Part shown: positions 17,826 through 26,657 of the stretch, piece after piece | Layout: each line of letters begins with the position of its first letter | Numbering within the stretch: the first letter of the stretch is position 1 | NCBI GenBank assembly: GCA_900320245.1 | Contig: ONRP01000004.1 | Location: 51,444 to 115,443, forward strand | DNA from: an uncultured Prevotellaceae bacterium | Lineage (GTDB): Bacteria > Bacteroidota > Bacteroidia > Bacteroidales > Muribaculaceae | DNA length: 64,000 nt | Reading direction: 5' to 3' | Translations under genes and position numbers: made by a program | The notes under the pieces: generated by a model | What the model was told of the DNA's origin: nothing | Databases searched by the model: none | Seen by the model: the letters and a program-made list of their open reading frames with translations, nothing else

Positions 17826-19021
17826 AGAGTGTGTTTAAGCAGTTAGGCAAGATAAGTTTTGAGGACGTCAAGTGCGTGTTGATGCTGATGGTCACCGCTT
17901 TGCCGGCGCTCGTGTTGCGCCTGGTGACCAAAGGGGACATCTGGCTCATCGTCGAGCGCGTCGATAATGCCGAGGACAACGGATGGATCTTCTACCAGTG
18001 GCTCAGGAAGAACAGGCCCGAGCAACCCGCCTACTTTGCACTCGACAAGGCGGCACCGGCATTTGATGCATCCGACAGCCACATCCTGCCATGGGGTGGC
18101 TTCAGGCACTATATGTATTATCTTGCGGCACGTGTTCACATCCGCACTATGTTCGTCACGCCGGCACCCAGCCTCAGGGTGTGCAGTTACGTGGAGCGTT
18201 TCTTCAGGAAGAACCTTCCGCAGGTCTACCTGCGTCACGGCATCAGCACCAGCGGCGTGGAACACCACCGCTATGAGGTGCAGCGCGTGCGCATCTTCAT
18301 CTGCGGTGCCAAGCCAGAGTATGACTACATCAGCCAGAATGCGGGCTACCCCGACGGCTATGTCCACTACACGGGATTTGCACGCTTCGACGACCTGCTG
18401 GAGCATCAGAGCGACGGACGCTTTGTGCTCATCATGCCCTCGTGGCGCCGTTACATCGACCTGTATACACTGACCAAGGAGCAGAACGAGCAACGGTTCC
18501 TGGAGTCGGCCTACTACCAGCACTTCAACTCGCTGTTGAACAACACGGCCGTCATCGACTTCTTGGAGAATGCCGGCTACAAGGTCAAGTTCTGCATTCA
18601 TGCCCAGTTCAAGAAGTTCCTGCATCTGTTCAGCGACATCGACCCGCGCATCGAGATTGTCGACGACAGTGTCACCATCCACGACCTGCTGATGGCGACA
18701 AGCCTGCTGATTACCGACTACTCGAGCGTGCTCTTCGACGTGGCCTATATGCAGAAGCCCATGATTTTCTATCAGTTCGACTTCGAGGAATTCAGACAGA
18801 AGCACTTCTCTGAGGGCTACTTCAGTTACAAGCGCGATGCCATGGGACCCGTGGTCGAGAACCAGGACGAGTTATTCGATGCCATCAAGGCTTTCTACAA
18901 CGGCAAGGACATCGTCAACACCGAGTACTACATTGAGCGCTGCAACAAGTTCTTCCCCACCCACGATAACAACAATTGCGAGCGCATCTACAACGCCATC
19001 CGTGGCATTAAGAACGATTGA
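17822..19021 (+). CDS. CDP-glycerol:poly(glycerophosphate) glycerophosphotransferase family protein
   Basis: The start overlaps the deacetylase stop by 4 bp (ATGA), indicating translational coupling. The 399-residue sequence fits the Glyphos_transf family, with an N-terminal hydrophobic stretch (VLMLMVTALPALVLRLV), VYLRHGISTSGVEHH, the acceptor region ITDYSSVLFDVAYMQKP and FYQFDFEEF. In Gram-positives the family builds teichoic acids. In Gram-negative capsule loci, relatives transfer glycerol-phosphate or ribitol-phosphate, or other phospho-sugars. No CDP-glycerol synthase (TagD/GCT) is in the window, so the donor is unknown. Confidence 0.8.
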   Translation: MKSVFKQLGKISFEDVKCVLMLMVTALPALVLRLVTKGDIWLIVERVDNAEDNGWIFYQWLRKNRPEQPAYFALDKAAPAFDASDSHILPWGGFRHYMYYLAARVHIRTMFVTPAPSLRVCSYVERFFRKNLPQVYLRHGISTSGVEHHRYEVQRVRIFICGAKPEYDYISQNAGYPDGYVHYTGFARFDDLLEHQSDGRFVLIMPSWRRYIDLYTLTKEQNEQRFLESAYYQHFNSLLNNTAVIDFLENAGYKVKFCIHAQFKKFLHLFSDIDPRIEIVDDSVTIHDLLMATSLLITDYSSVLFDVAYMQKPMIFYQFDFEEFRQKHFSEGYFSYKRDAMGPVVENQDELFDAIKAFYNGKDIVNTEYYIERCNKFFPTHDNNNCERIYNAIRGIKND

Positions 19022-19023
19022 AT

Positions 19024-20553
19024 ATGGCAGATTCAAGATCTAAGAATTCACAGAGGAACTTGATTTGGGCTATGGTGAACAAGTTTGCCATTCTGCTTGT
19101 TCAGTTTCTTAGTCGAACTGTATTTATTTATACTCTCGGTGAATTATACTTAGGTCTTAATAGTTTATTTGCTTCGACTCTGGATTTTTTGGTCCTTGCT
19201 GAACTTGGCGTGGGGTCTGCGATGGTGTTCAGTATGTACAAACCAATGGCTGAGAATGATACGGCTACGGTATGTGCGTTATTGAATTTGTATAGAAAGG
19301 TTTATCGCATCATCGGAACCGTGATGTTAATAGGAGGAACAATATTGATGTTTTTCCTGCCATACTTGATTAAAGGGGAAATTCCGAATGACGTCAACTT
19401 GTATGTGTTATATGTGCTCAACTTGTCTAAGACAGTGATAAGTTATTTCCTCTTTGCGTATAAAGGCTCAATTCTAACAGCAAATCAACGTTCTGACATC
19501 TCTAGCAGAGTGGGCATTATCCTTGGCATTTTGTCTAATCTTTGCCAAATAATTGTTTTGGTGCTTTTCCGCAGTTACTATTTTTATTGTTGCGTGTTGA
19601 TTGCTTTTACAATCATATCAAATCTTGTGATCAATCATGTAATTAATAAGAAATATCCTCAATACAAGTGTTATGGAACGATAGACAAGGATTTATTGAC
19701 TGATATAAAAAAGCGTATTGCTGGCTTATTTGTATGGAGGATTTGTTATGTATTCCGCGATGCTATCGATGCCGTTTTTATTTCGGCATTTATAGGTCTT
19801 AGCATCTTGGGAAAATATAACAATTACATGTTTATTATCAATACGTTAACAGGCCTTCTTGTCCTTGCGAGGTCAAGTATAACTGCGAGTATTGGAAACT
19901 CTATTGCTACCGAGAGTGAAGAAAAGAACTATGGCGACTTCAATAAGTGCCAGTTGTTGTACATGTGGACTTCAATTTGGTGTACAGTCTGTCTCTACTG
20001 CATGTTCCAACCCTTTTTAAAGGTTTGGGTTGGAGCGAATTATCTGTTAGGTGAAATAGAGTTATTTATGTTCTGCCTATATTTCCTATGTCATAAGTTA
20101 GGAGATATTTGTTCAACATATCGTCAAGCAGCAGGATTATGGTGGCAAGACAGATATCGGCCTGTTGCAGAAGCCGTTGTGAAAACAGTATTGAATTTTA
20201 TAGTGATTAAGCGCTTTGGAGTGAATGGGGCATTAGGGGGCACGGTTTTTTGTCTCGTATTCATAAATTCGATTTGGGCATCTTGGGTGCTGTATAGATA
20301 CTACTTTAAACATCAGCGCCAATGGGATTATATCAAGAAGAATCTGTTCTATTTGGTTCTTGCGGTTATTCTATGTATAGTGACTGGTTTTTTGTGTTCC
20401 CTTTTACCAGGAGAGGGAATTTTGAATTTGGTACTGCGAGCTGTGCTGTGCATCATTGTTCCCAATCTTATAATGTGGGCTGTATTTAGACACCTAAAAG
20501 AATACTCCGAGAGTATAGGAATGCTTAAACGCTTGATTATGGCCAAGCATTAA
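19024..20553 (+). CDS. Wzx-like polysaccharide flippase (AT-rich)
   Basis: A 509-residue protein from the ATG at 19024, two bp after the previous stop. It has about 12 hydrophobic segments, starting NLIWAMVNKFAILLVQFLSR, typical of the MOP/PST superfamily that flips undecaprenyl-linked glycan units across the inner membrane. Codon usage is visibly AT-rich, with runs of TTA, ATA and TAT codons, while neighbours are rich in GCC, GTC and CTG. This break starts and ends almost exactly at the gene and its 3' spacer, which suggests lateral acquisition. A second flippase follows at 20771. Confidence 0.85.
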   Translation: MADSRSKNSQRNLIWAMVNKFAILLVQFLSRTVFIYTLGELYLGLNSLFASTLDFLVLAELGVGSAMVFSMYKPMAENDTATVCALLNLYRKVYRIIGTVMLIGGTILMFFLPYLIKGEIPNDVNLYVLYVLNLSKTVISYFLFAYKGSILTANQRSDISSRVGIILGILSNLCQIIVLVLFRSYYFYCCVLIAFTIISNLVINHVINKKYPQYKCYGTIDKDLLTDIKKRIAGLFVWRICYVFRDAIDAVFISAFIGLSILGKYNNYMFIINTLTGLLVLARSSITASIGNSIATESEEKNYGDFNKCQLLYMWTSIWCTVCLYCMFQPFLKVWVGANYLLGEIELFMFCLYFLCHKLGDICSTYRQAAGLWWQDRYRPVAEAVVKTVLNFIVIKRFGVNGALGGTVFCLVFINSIWASWVLYRYYFKHQRQWDYIKKNLFYLVLAVILCIVTGFLCSLLPGEGILNLVLRAVLCIIVPNLIMWAVFRHLKEYSESIGMLKRLIMAKH

Positions 20554-20679
20554 TAGGATAGTTGTCGAACATAGTCTATCTTATCTTGCTTAATTTGATT
20601 GAATAATGTAATGTGGATTTTTATTATACATTTTTCAGCCTATGTTTGAAGACTATTATACTAATCCATTTGGCTATGT

Positions 20680-20694
20680 AACAAGTAACTTGTT
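20680..20694. promoter_or_regulatory. Perfect 15-bp palindrome between the two flippase genes
   Basis: AACAAGTAACTTGTT is a perfect 7+1+7 inverted repeat in the 217-bp AT-rich spacer. It is a possible protein-binding site. No TAnnTTTG box is nearby. Confidence 0.35.
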
Positions 20695-20770
20695 CTGTTG
20701 TAAAAAAATCGATTTGCTGTCCTATCTCTCTATTTTTAACTCTGAGAATTAACACGTTTGAAACAACTTA

Positions 20771-22387
20771 ATGTCAATAGATCCTAACATAGATGATAGT
20801 TCCACTATAATCCGCGACGAGGCGGCGGAGGTTGGCGCTGCACCGCAGACTCCGCAACCCGAGGGCGGCTATAAGTCGAGCGGCAAGCGCATCGCCAAGA
20901 ACTCTATGGCGCTGTACTTCAGGATGTTCTTGACGATGATTGTGGGCATCTACACGTCCAGGGTCGTCTTGAACGTCCTCGGGGTGGATGACTATGGCGT
21001 CTACAACGTGGTCGGGGCTGTAGTGCTCATGATGGGCTTCATCACGGCATCGATGAGCGGCGCGACAAGCCGTTTCCTCACCTATGAACTGGGTCGTAAC
21101 GACAAGCAACGGCTGGCCGAGACGTTCTCGAGCGCGCTGATTATCCACATCGGCATCGCCCTGCTGATTTTTGTCCTGTGCGAAACGATAGGATTGTGGT
21201 TCCTGATCAACAAACTGGTCATCCCCGAGGGGCGCATGACGGCTGCCCATGTCGTGTTCCAACTGTCGGTCTTCGGGACGATGCTCGGCGTCACCCAGGT
21301 CCCCTATACCGCAGTACTCATCGCACATGAGAAGATGGGCAGTTATGCCTATTTTGAAATCATTTCGGTGACCTTGAAACTGCTTATCGTGTTCCTGCTC
21401 CAACTGTGGGACTACGACAAACTGATACTCTACAGCATACTGGTGCTGGCGGTCAACGTGCTGATGATTGTCATCTATCGCGTCTACTGCCTGCGGCACT
21501 TCGAGGAGTCGCATTTCAGGCGCTTGTGGAAACCCGAAATCCTCAAGCCGATGCTCTCGTTCTCGGGATGGGACCTGTTCGGCAACGCGAGCAACCTGGC
21601 GCGCACCCAGGGTGTGAGCATGCTGGCCAACATGTTCTTCGGCACGGTGGCCAACGCCGCGATAGGTATTGCGTTCACTGTGCAGAACATGGTGATGCAG
21701 TTCGCCGCCAACGTCTCACAGGCTGTTCGTCCCCAGGTGGTCAAGACCTACTCGGTGGGCGACACCGACCAGATGTCCAAACTGATTTACACCTCGGCCA
21801 AGTATCTGTACCTGTTGCTGCTGATGGTCTCGGTGCCCATCTTCATGGAGACCTATTATGTGCTGGAACTGTGGCTGAAGATGGTGCCGCGCTACAGCGT
21901 GTGGTTCGTCAGGATACTGATTTTCTTCAATCTCTTCTCACAGATGTCGATTGTTATGGCCATGGGCATCCATGCCACGGGCAAGATCAAGCGCATCAGC
22001 CTCATCAACGGCACCCTATACCTGCTTGTGCTGCCGTTCACCTATATCTGCTACCGTATGCATGGCAGCATCTACGTGGCATTTACTTTCAATGTGGTGG
22101 CGGTATTCATCGGTTGCCTGTGCAATGTCTACACCCTGGGCCTGACCGTCAAGCAGATTACCCTCAAGCAGTTCATCAGGCGGGTTCTGCTTCCCGTCAC
22201 GCCGATTACGGTGGTGGCGTTTCTGGCGGCCTATTCTCCGCGCCTGTTCATGCAGCCTGGCTTCTGGCGCCTGGTTGTCGTGACACTGATTTCGACCGTT
22301 GTCACGCTTGGCATGACGTATGCCATCGCCGAACCCGAAGCCAAGGAGTGGATCAAGTCAAAACTTAAAAAACTGCTTAGACATTAG
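20771..22387 (+). CDS. Second MOP-superfamily polysaccharide flippase
   Basis: 538 residues with an unusual hydrophilic N-terminal tail of about 40 residues (acidic, Pro/Glu-rich), followed by about 12 to 14 hydrophobic helices. The first membrane block, MALYFRMFLTMIVGIYTSRVVLNVLG, then VDDYGVYNVVG, is typical of Bacteroides lipopolysaccharide flippase-like (MATE/Wzx) proteins. Base composition returns to that of the host genome, unlike the preceding flippase. Two flippases in one short locus imply two exported repeat units, redundancy, or a recent replacement. It is 6 bp from the following glycosyltransferase. Confidence 0.85.
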   Translation: MSIDPNIDDSSTIIRDEAAEVGAAPQTPQPEGGYKSSGKRIAKNSMALYFRMFLTMIVGIYTSRVVLNVLGVDDYGVYNVVGAVVLMMGFITASMSGATSRFLTYELGRNDKQRLAETFSSALIIHIGIALLIFVLCETIGLWFLINKLVIPEGRMTAAHVVFQLSVFGTMLGVTQVPYTAVLIAHEKMGSYAYFEIISVTLKLLIVFLLQLWDYDKLILYSILVLAVNVLMIVIYRVYCLRHFEESHFRRLWKPEILKPMLSFSGWDLFGNASNLARTQGVSMLANMFFGTVANAAIGIAFTVQNMVMQFAANVSQAVRPQVVKTYSVGDTDQMSKLIYTSAKYLYLLLLMVSVPIFMETYYVLELWLKMVPRYSVWFVRILIFFNLFSQMSIVMAMGIHATGKIKRISLINGTLYLLVLPFTYICYRMHGSIYVAFTFNVVAVFIGCLCNVYTLGLTVKQITLKQFIRRVLLPVTPITVVAFLAAYSPRLFMQPGFWRLVVVTLISTVVTLGMTYAIAEPEAKEWIKSKLKKLLRH

Positions 22388-22393
22388 ACGATT

Positions 22394-23293
22394 ATGCCAG
22401 GATTAGTCAGCGTAATAACCCCGTCCTATAATTGCGGGAAATACATCCACAGGTTGCTGGATTCGGTGCTCAAGCAGACCTATCCCGCTGTCGAGATGCA
22501 CGTCATCGACGACGGCAGCACCGACGACACCAAGCAAATCGTCCAGGACTACATTCCGCGGTTTGCCGAGCGGGGCTACATCCTGCACTACATCTATCAG
22601 GAAAACCAGGGCCAGTCGGTCGCCATTAACAACGGATTGAAACTCATCAAGGGCGGCTATCTGGTGTGGCCCGATGCCGACGACTTCTATAAGGCCGACG
22701 ACACCATCGAGTCGCTCGTTGCGGCCCTGGAACAGGCCGGGAGCGGGTTTGGCATGTCGCGTTGCCTGCTGGAGTACCTCAACGAGGAGGATTTGAGTTA
22801 CCTGCGCGAAATCAACGTGCCCGGAAGCAAGGACCACTTGTTCGAGGATTGCCTGTTCGGCACCAATGGCTTCTGGTATTGCGCCGGTGCCTGTATGGTC
22901 CGAACCGATGTGCTGCGCGAGATGATTCCTGGGCTGGATATCTACACCGAGCATGCCGCTGGGCAGAACTGGCAGTTGATGTTGCCGGTGCTGTATCAAT
23001 ACAGATGCGCCACCGTGCCCGAGGTCAAGTACTCCCTGCTGGTGCGCAGCGCGTCACACAGCCGCGGCCAGTTCTCTTCGCGCAAGCAGACCAACAGGCG
23101 TTACAACGTTTACCGCAACACGATTCTTGCCACGCTGCAGCACATCCCGACGATGCCCGCCACCGAACTAAAGAGGTATGCCAAGCAAATAAATTCCCAC
23201 TATAATCACCTGATTTTCAGGAATAATCTGATTTTTATCTTGGGGCCGCTTGTCCCGACGATACAAAAGGTGAAGAAATTCTTTAAGCGATGA
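22394..23293 (+). CDS. Family 2 glycosyltransferase
   Basis: A 299-residue GT-A-fold enzyme. It opens with VSVITPSYNCGKYIHRLLDS and IDDGSTDDT, and carries the metal-binding DxD equivalent PDADDFY (Asp94-Asp97). The C-terminal third has a hydrophobic patch (LIFRNNLIFILGPLV) that may sit on the membrane. It should transfer one sugar from an NDP donor to a lipid-linked acceptor at the inner face of the inner membrane. It is the only recognisable glycosyltransferase in the operon, so other sugars must be added by enzymes encoded elsewhere. Its stop overlaps the next start by 4 bp. Confidence 0.88.
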   Translation: MPGLVSVITPSYNCGKYIHRLLDSVLKQTYPAVEMHVIDDGSTDDTKQIVQDYIPRFAERGYILHYIYQENQGQSVAINNGLKLIKGGYLVWPDADDFYKADDTIESLVAALEQAGSGFGMSRCLLEYLNEEDLSYLREINVPGSKDHLFEDCLFGTNGFWYCAGACMVRTDVLREMIPGLDIYTEHAAGQNWQLMLPVLYQYRCATVPEVKYSLLVRSASHSRGQFSSRKQTNRRYNVYRNTILATLQHIPTMPATELKRYAKQINSHYNHLIFRNNLIFILGPLVPTIQKVKKFFKR

Positions 23294-24423
23294 TCAGCCT
23301 ACAGGACAAATCATATTGCTGCGGATGCGGCGCCTGCGAGCAGCAGTGCCCCCAATCCTGCATCACCATGCAAGAGGACGACAAGGGGCTGCTCTATCCG
23401 GTGGTCGATGCCCAGGCTTGTGTCGACTGCGGTTTGTGCGAGCAGGTGTGTCCCTTCTTGAACGAGGGGAAGCAGGGCCGTGAAATCGGTGCCTTTGCTG
23501 CCGTTAATGCCGACGAAAAGGAACGGATGATGAGTTCGTCGGGTGGTGTCTTTTCCTTGTTGTCGAGGGGAGTGATTGCCGATGGAGGAGTGGTCTTCGG
23601 TGCTCGTTTTGAAGGGGATTGGAATGTGGTCCACGATTGTGCTAACCAAATGCAAGGTATTGCCCGGTTCCTCGGGAGCAAGTATGTCCAGTCGGTTATC
23701 GGTGAAAACTACCTGCTTGTTGAGGATTTGCTCAAGAATAAGGGGCGCAAGGTCCTCTTCACGGGAACGCCGTGCCAGATTGCCGGCCTGCGGCTCTTCC
23801 TCAAGCAGGAATACGAGGACCTGTTTCTTGTCGAGGTGGCTTGTCATGGCGTGCCCAGTCCCAAGGTGTGGCGTCAGCACCTGGCTTCAACCGCTGGCCG
23901 TTCAATGGTTACCCGGGTGAATTTCCGTAGCAAAACCACAGGGTGGAGAAACTATTCGGTGATCATCGGGAAAAAGAGCCGCTTGCACGACGATGATGTA
24001 TTCATGGGCTGTTTCATCAAGAATTACAGTGTGCGTCCCAGTTGTTTCAATTGCCAGTTCAAGGGTGGGCACAGTGGTGCTGACCTCACGTTGGCCGATT
24101 TTTGGGGCATCGAGACCGTAGCACCGCATCTTGATGACGATAAGGGAACAAGCCTGGTCATTGTCCACACAGCCAAAGGCCGTGAACTTCTCGACCGCTG
24201 CCAAGTGAAATTGGAAAGCGTTGATTATCAGATGGCTGTCAAGGCCAACCCCTCGTTGGAACACAGCGCTGTGCGCCCCGATGACTATGACGGGTTCTGG
24301 CAGATGTTCAACACGGGGAATCCCCGTCGGGCCATGAAGAAGTACGGAAAACTCTATCCCTCAGGCGCGTTGATGCGGCTGAAACGCCTGGCTGCTGCCT
24401 TGCTGAAACGCCTGCGCCGATAA
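23290..24423 (+). CDS. Coenzyme F420 hydrogenase/dehydrogenase beta-subunit-like iron-sulfur protein
   Basis: 377 residues. Two 4Fe-4S sites are visible near the N-terminus: Cys10, 13, 16, 20 (CGCGACEQQCP) and Cys44, 47, 50, 54 (CVDCGLCEQVCPF). An FrhB/FdhB-like body follows, including SSGGVFSLLSRG, LFTGTPCQIAGLR and ADFWGIE. F420 itself is not expected here. Such proteins are common in Bacteroidales exopolysaccharide loci, often beside pyruvyl transferases, where their role is unproven; a redox step on a sugar is one possibility. Last gene of the glycan operon. Confidence 0.85.
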   Translation: MISLQDKSYCCGCGACEQQCPQSCITMQEDDKGLLYPVVDAQACVDCGLCEQVCPFLNEGKQGREIGAFAAVNADEKERMMSSSGGVFSLLSRGVIADGGVVFGARFEGDWNVVHDCANQMQGIARFLGSKYVQSVIGENYLLVEDLLKNKGRKVLFTGTPCQIAGLRLFLKQEYEDLFLVEVACHGVPSPKVWRQHLASTAGRSMVTRVNFRSKTTGWRNYSVIIGKKSRLHDDDVFMGCFIKNYSVRPSCFNCQFKGGHSGADLTLADFWGIETVAPHLDDDKGTSLVIVHTAKGRELLDRCQVKLESVDYQMAVKANPSLEHSAVRPDDYDGFWQMFNTGNPRRAMKKYGKLYPSGALMRLKRLAAALLKRLRR

Positions 24424-24460
24424 GGTCGTCACTCAATTCCCCAACCAGCAGTTTCTGGTA

Positions 24461-24497
24461 AACAACCATAACAACCATAACAACAATAACAACAATA
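24461..24497 (+). repeat. Short tandem repeat (CAACCATAA / CAACAATAA)
   Basis: Two units of ACAACCATA followed by two of ACAACAATA. It is simple-sequence DNA that could vary in copy number by slippage. Confidence 0.8.
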
Positions 24498-24704
24498 AAT
24501 TAAAAAGTTGTTTTTAGTTGTTACAGTTGTCTTTATTCGATGCTGCACCTCGGCTGGCATTGTGCCTATGTTATCTGTTGCTTCCCGTTTGCTGCGCGAA
24601 CGCTCCAAGGCCCCATTAATTCTTGTTAATTGACCGATTCAGATGTAACTTTTTGCACTTTCGGCCGTCTAAAGGATGAAAAAAGGGCGAAAATCTGCAA
24701 TTTT

Positions 24705-24736
24705 TTTGAACTTTTTACAAAAATGACCTATCTTTG
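24705..24736 (+). promoter_or_regulatory. Promoter of small exported protein
   Basis: TTTG at 24705-24708, 20 bp, TATCTTTG at 24729-24736. The leader is about 20 nt. Confidence 0.75.
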
Positions 24737-24763
24737 CAGATTGAAACGAAACGAAAACGCAAG

Positions 24764-25075
24764 ATGAGACGTGTACTCTACATATTAGCCTGCTTGTTGG
24801 TGATTGGTATGGCCCAGGCCGTTCCGACGCCCGACAACTACCTGCAGCAGCGCATTGAGAACGCTGCCACGGGTCCTGTCGCACAGGGGGCCGAGGGGCG
24901 CATCGTTTTCACGGCAGGCAATAGTGACGCCGTTTTCAATGTCTATTCAATCACTGGCCAGTTGATTAAGGTGGTGCGCGTCGCTGCCGATCAGCGCACC
25001 TCGGTAGACTTCCCCAAGGGGTTCTATATCGTGAAATGCGGCAGCCAGTGGTCACGCAAGGTCGTCGTGCGCTGA
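24764..25075 (+). CDS. Small exported protein with T9SS-tail-like beta domain
   Basis: The start at 24764 (MRRVLYILACLLVIGMAQA) follows the promoter. An in-frame GTG/TTG-type start upstream would overlap the promoter. The 103-residue protein is a signal peptide, a short linker, then a domain of about 60 residues with the pattern of Por/T9SS C-terminal sorting domains: NVYSITGQLIKVVRVAADQ, SVDFPKGFYIVKCG and KVVVR. No passenger domain is present. It may be a stand-alone beta-sandwich protein, or a remnant of a larger T9SS-type protein. Monocistronic, with promoter and terminator. Confidence 0.7.
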   Translation: MRRVLYILACLLVIGMAQAVPTPDNYLQQRIENAATGPVAQGAEGRIVFTAGNSDAVFNVYSITGQLIKVVRVAADQRTSVDFPKGFYIVKCGSQWSRKVVVR

Positions 25076-25127
25076 TGTGACAGCATCGGGGCGCAGCCCT
25101 TGTGGACATGTTGAAAAAAAGCGAGAT

Positions 25128-25160
25128 GGGCGTGACTTGTCACGTCCCTTGTTGTTTTTT
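25128..25160 (+). terminator. Terminator after small exported protein
   Basis: GGGCGTGAC and GTCACGTCCC pair with a two-base loop and one bulge, then a long T-run to 25160. Confidence 0.85.
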
Positions 25161-25198
25161 ATAGAGATTAGTTGATGACCTGAACAAAACCTTAACCC

Positions 25199-26647
25199 GT
25201 GCTGCTAGCAGAATTGTTCCCATATGCCAATGTGGTCTACACCATCCTCGTGGTGCTGTATGCCTTGTCTGTGCTGGCAGTCATTGTGGTCATCTTGAGC
25301 GAGAACCGCAACCCTGTCAAGTCGATTGCGTGGGTAATGGTGCTGCTGCTCCTGCCCATCGTGGGACTTCTCATCTATCTGGTATTTGGCCGCAGCCTCA
25401 AGGGTATGAGCCTGATTTCGCGCGCCGACCTGCGTGAACTGCGGCGCATGAACGACTTCCCCAAGACCGTCGAGGTGCCCGATGAACTCGGTGATGAATC
25501 ACGGCAACTCATCTCGCTGGTGGGCAAGTTGGCCGAGCCGCACATGTTCACCGGTAACGACATCGAGGTGTTCACGACAGGTAAAGACAAGTTTGAGGCG
25601 ATGTTGCGCGATATCGAGGCTGCAACGCAGTATATTCATGTGCAATACTTCATCATCGAGAACGATGAGACAGGACGCAGGCTCATCGACCTGCTCATGC
25701 GCAAGGCCCGCGAGGGCGTCCAGGTGAGGGTGCTCTATGACTACGTCGGTTCGTTCTACTTTAGCCCGCGTGTGCTCAAGCGCATGCGTGAAGCGGGAAT
25801 TGCCGTTCACCCCTTCTTGGAACTGACGTTCACACAGTTTGCCTTCCGTATCAACTGGCGCAACCACCGCAAGATTGTCGTCATCGATGGCTCAGTGGGC
25901 TATGTGGGCGGCATGAATATCGCCAACCGCTATGTCGTCGGTGACAGGAAGTGGCAGCCCTGGAGGGATACCCACCTGCGCGTCCACGGCGAGTCGGTGG
26001 CAGCCCTGGAGTATTCGTTCGCCATCGATTGGAACTACACCACGCGAGAGTTGCTCACCTCCAAGACCATGCGTTACAGTGAGCCTCCGGCAAGCAATGA
26101 CTACATCGTGCAGATGCTGGGTAGCGGACCCACCAACCGATGGAACAACGTCTCGCTGGTCTTCTTCAAGGCCATCACGCTCGCCAAACGCAAAGTCTAT
26201 CTCCAGACGCCTTATTTCCTGCCGAGTGACTCCCTGCTCAAGGCGATGCAGAGTGCGGCACTGGCAGGCATTGACGTCAGGCTCATGATACCCCGTTACC
26301 CCGATTCGATGGCACTGAGACTTGCTACGCGCTCCTACATCAAGGAATGCCTGCAGTCAGGCATCAAGGTCTACTTCTATGAGCCCACCGTGCTGCATGC
26401 CAAGGTGCTCATCGTCGATGACGAGTTTGTCACGACAGGTTCCACGAACTTCGATTTCAGGAGTTTTGAGCACAACTTCGAGTTCAATGCGGTGATTTAT
26501 GGCAAGAAATTCAACCAGCAGATGACCGACATCTTCATCGCCGATATGGATCAATGCACGCGGCTGAGTCTGGCAAAGTGGAAACAGAGGCCACTGGTGC
26601 AGAAGGCCATGGAGTCTGTCGTGAGGCTCTTCAGCCCCATCCTGTAA
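25199..26647 (+). CDS. cls: Cardiolipin synthase (phospholipase D superfamily)
   Basis: 482 residues. The start is a GTG at 25199, because a stop lies two codons upstream and no ATG occurs before the membrane helices. Two N-terminal hydrophobic segments (about 10-32 and 40-63) are followed by two HKD motifs: HRKIVVIDGSVGYVGG (about residue 222) and LHAKVLIVDDEFVTTGSTN (about residue 398). The enzyme joins two phosphatidylglycerols to make cardiolipin and glycerol at the inner membrane. It is of usual length for bacterial Cls. It is 10 bp from ispE and probably cotranscribed. Confidence 0.92.
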   Translation: MLLAELFPYANVVYTILVVLYALSVLAVIVVILSENRNPVKSIAWVMVLLLLPIVGLLIYLVFGRSLKGMSLISRADLRELRRMNDFPKTVEVPDELGDESRQLISLVGKLAEPHMFTGNDIEVFTTGKDKFEAMLRDIEAATQYIHVQYFIIENDETGRRLIDLLMRKAREGVQVRVLYDYVGSFYFSPRVLKRMREAGIAVHPFLELTFTQFAFRINWRNHRKIVVIDGSVGYVGGMNIANRYVVGDRKWQPWRDTHLRVHGESVAALEYSFAIDWNYTTRELLTSKTMRYSEPPASNDYIVQMLGSGPTNRWNNVSLVFFKAITLAKRKVYLQTPYFLPSDSLLKAMQSAALAGIDVRLMIPRYPDSMALRLATRSYIKECLQSGIKVYFYEPTVLHAKVLIVDDEFVTTGSTNFDFRSFEHNFEFNAVIYGKKFNQQMTDIFIADMDQCTRLSLAKWKQRPLVQKAMESVVRLFSPIL

Positions 26648-26657
26648 ACGCAATAAC

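Larger units (their letters stand above)
24424..24763 (+). other. Intergenic region with CAACAA/CATAACAAC repeats
   Basis: No gene is seen. Bases about 24461-24497 are short tandem repeats of the form AACAACCATAAC and AACAACAATAAC, followed by a T-rich stretch. The 3' end carries the promoter of the small exported protein. Confidence 0.6.

Noticed and set aside
23290-24423. F420 or hydrogenase metabolism
   Set aside because: Only the FrhB-like subunit is present, inside a glycan operon; no hydrogenase or F420 synthesis gene is in view.
24461-24497. CAACAA repeats as a CRISPR array
   Set aside because: Units are about 9 bp with no spacers and no cas genes nearby; simple-sequence repeat.
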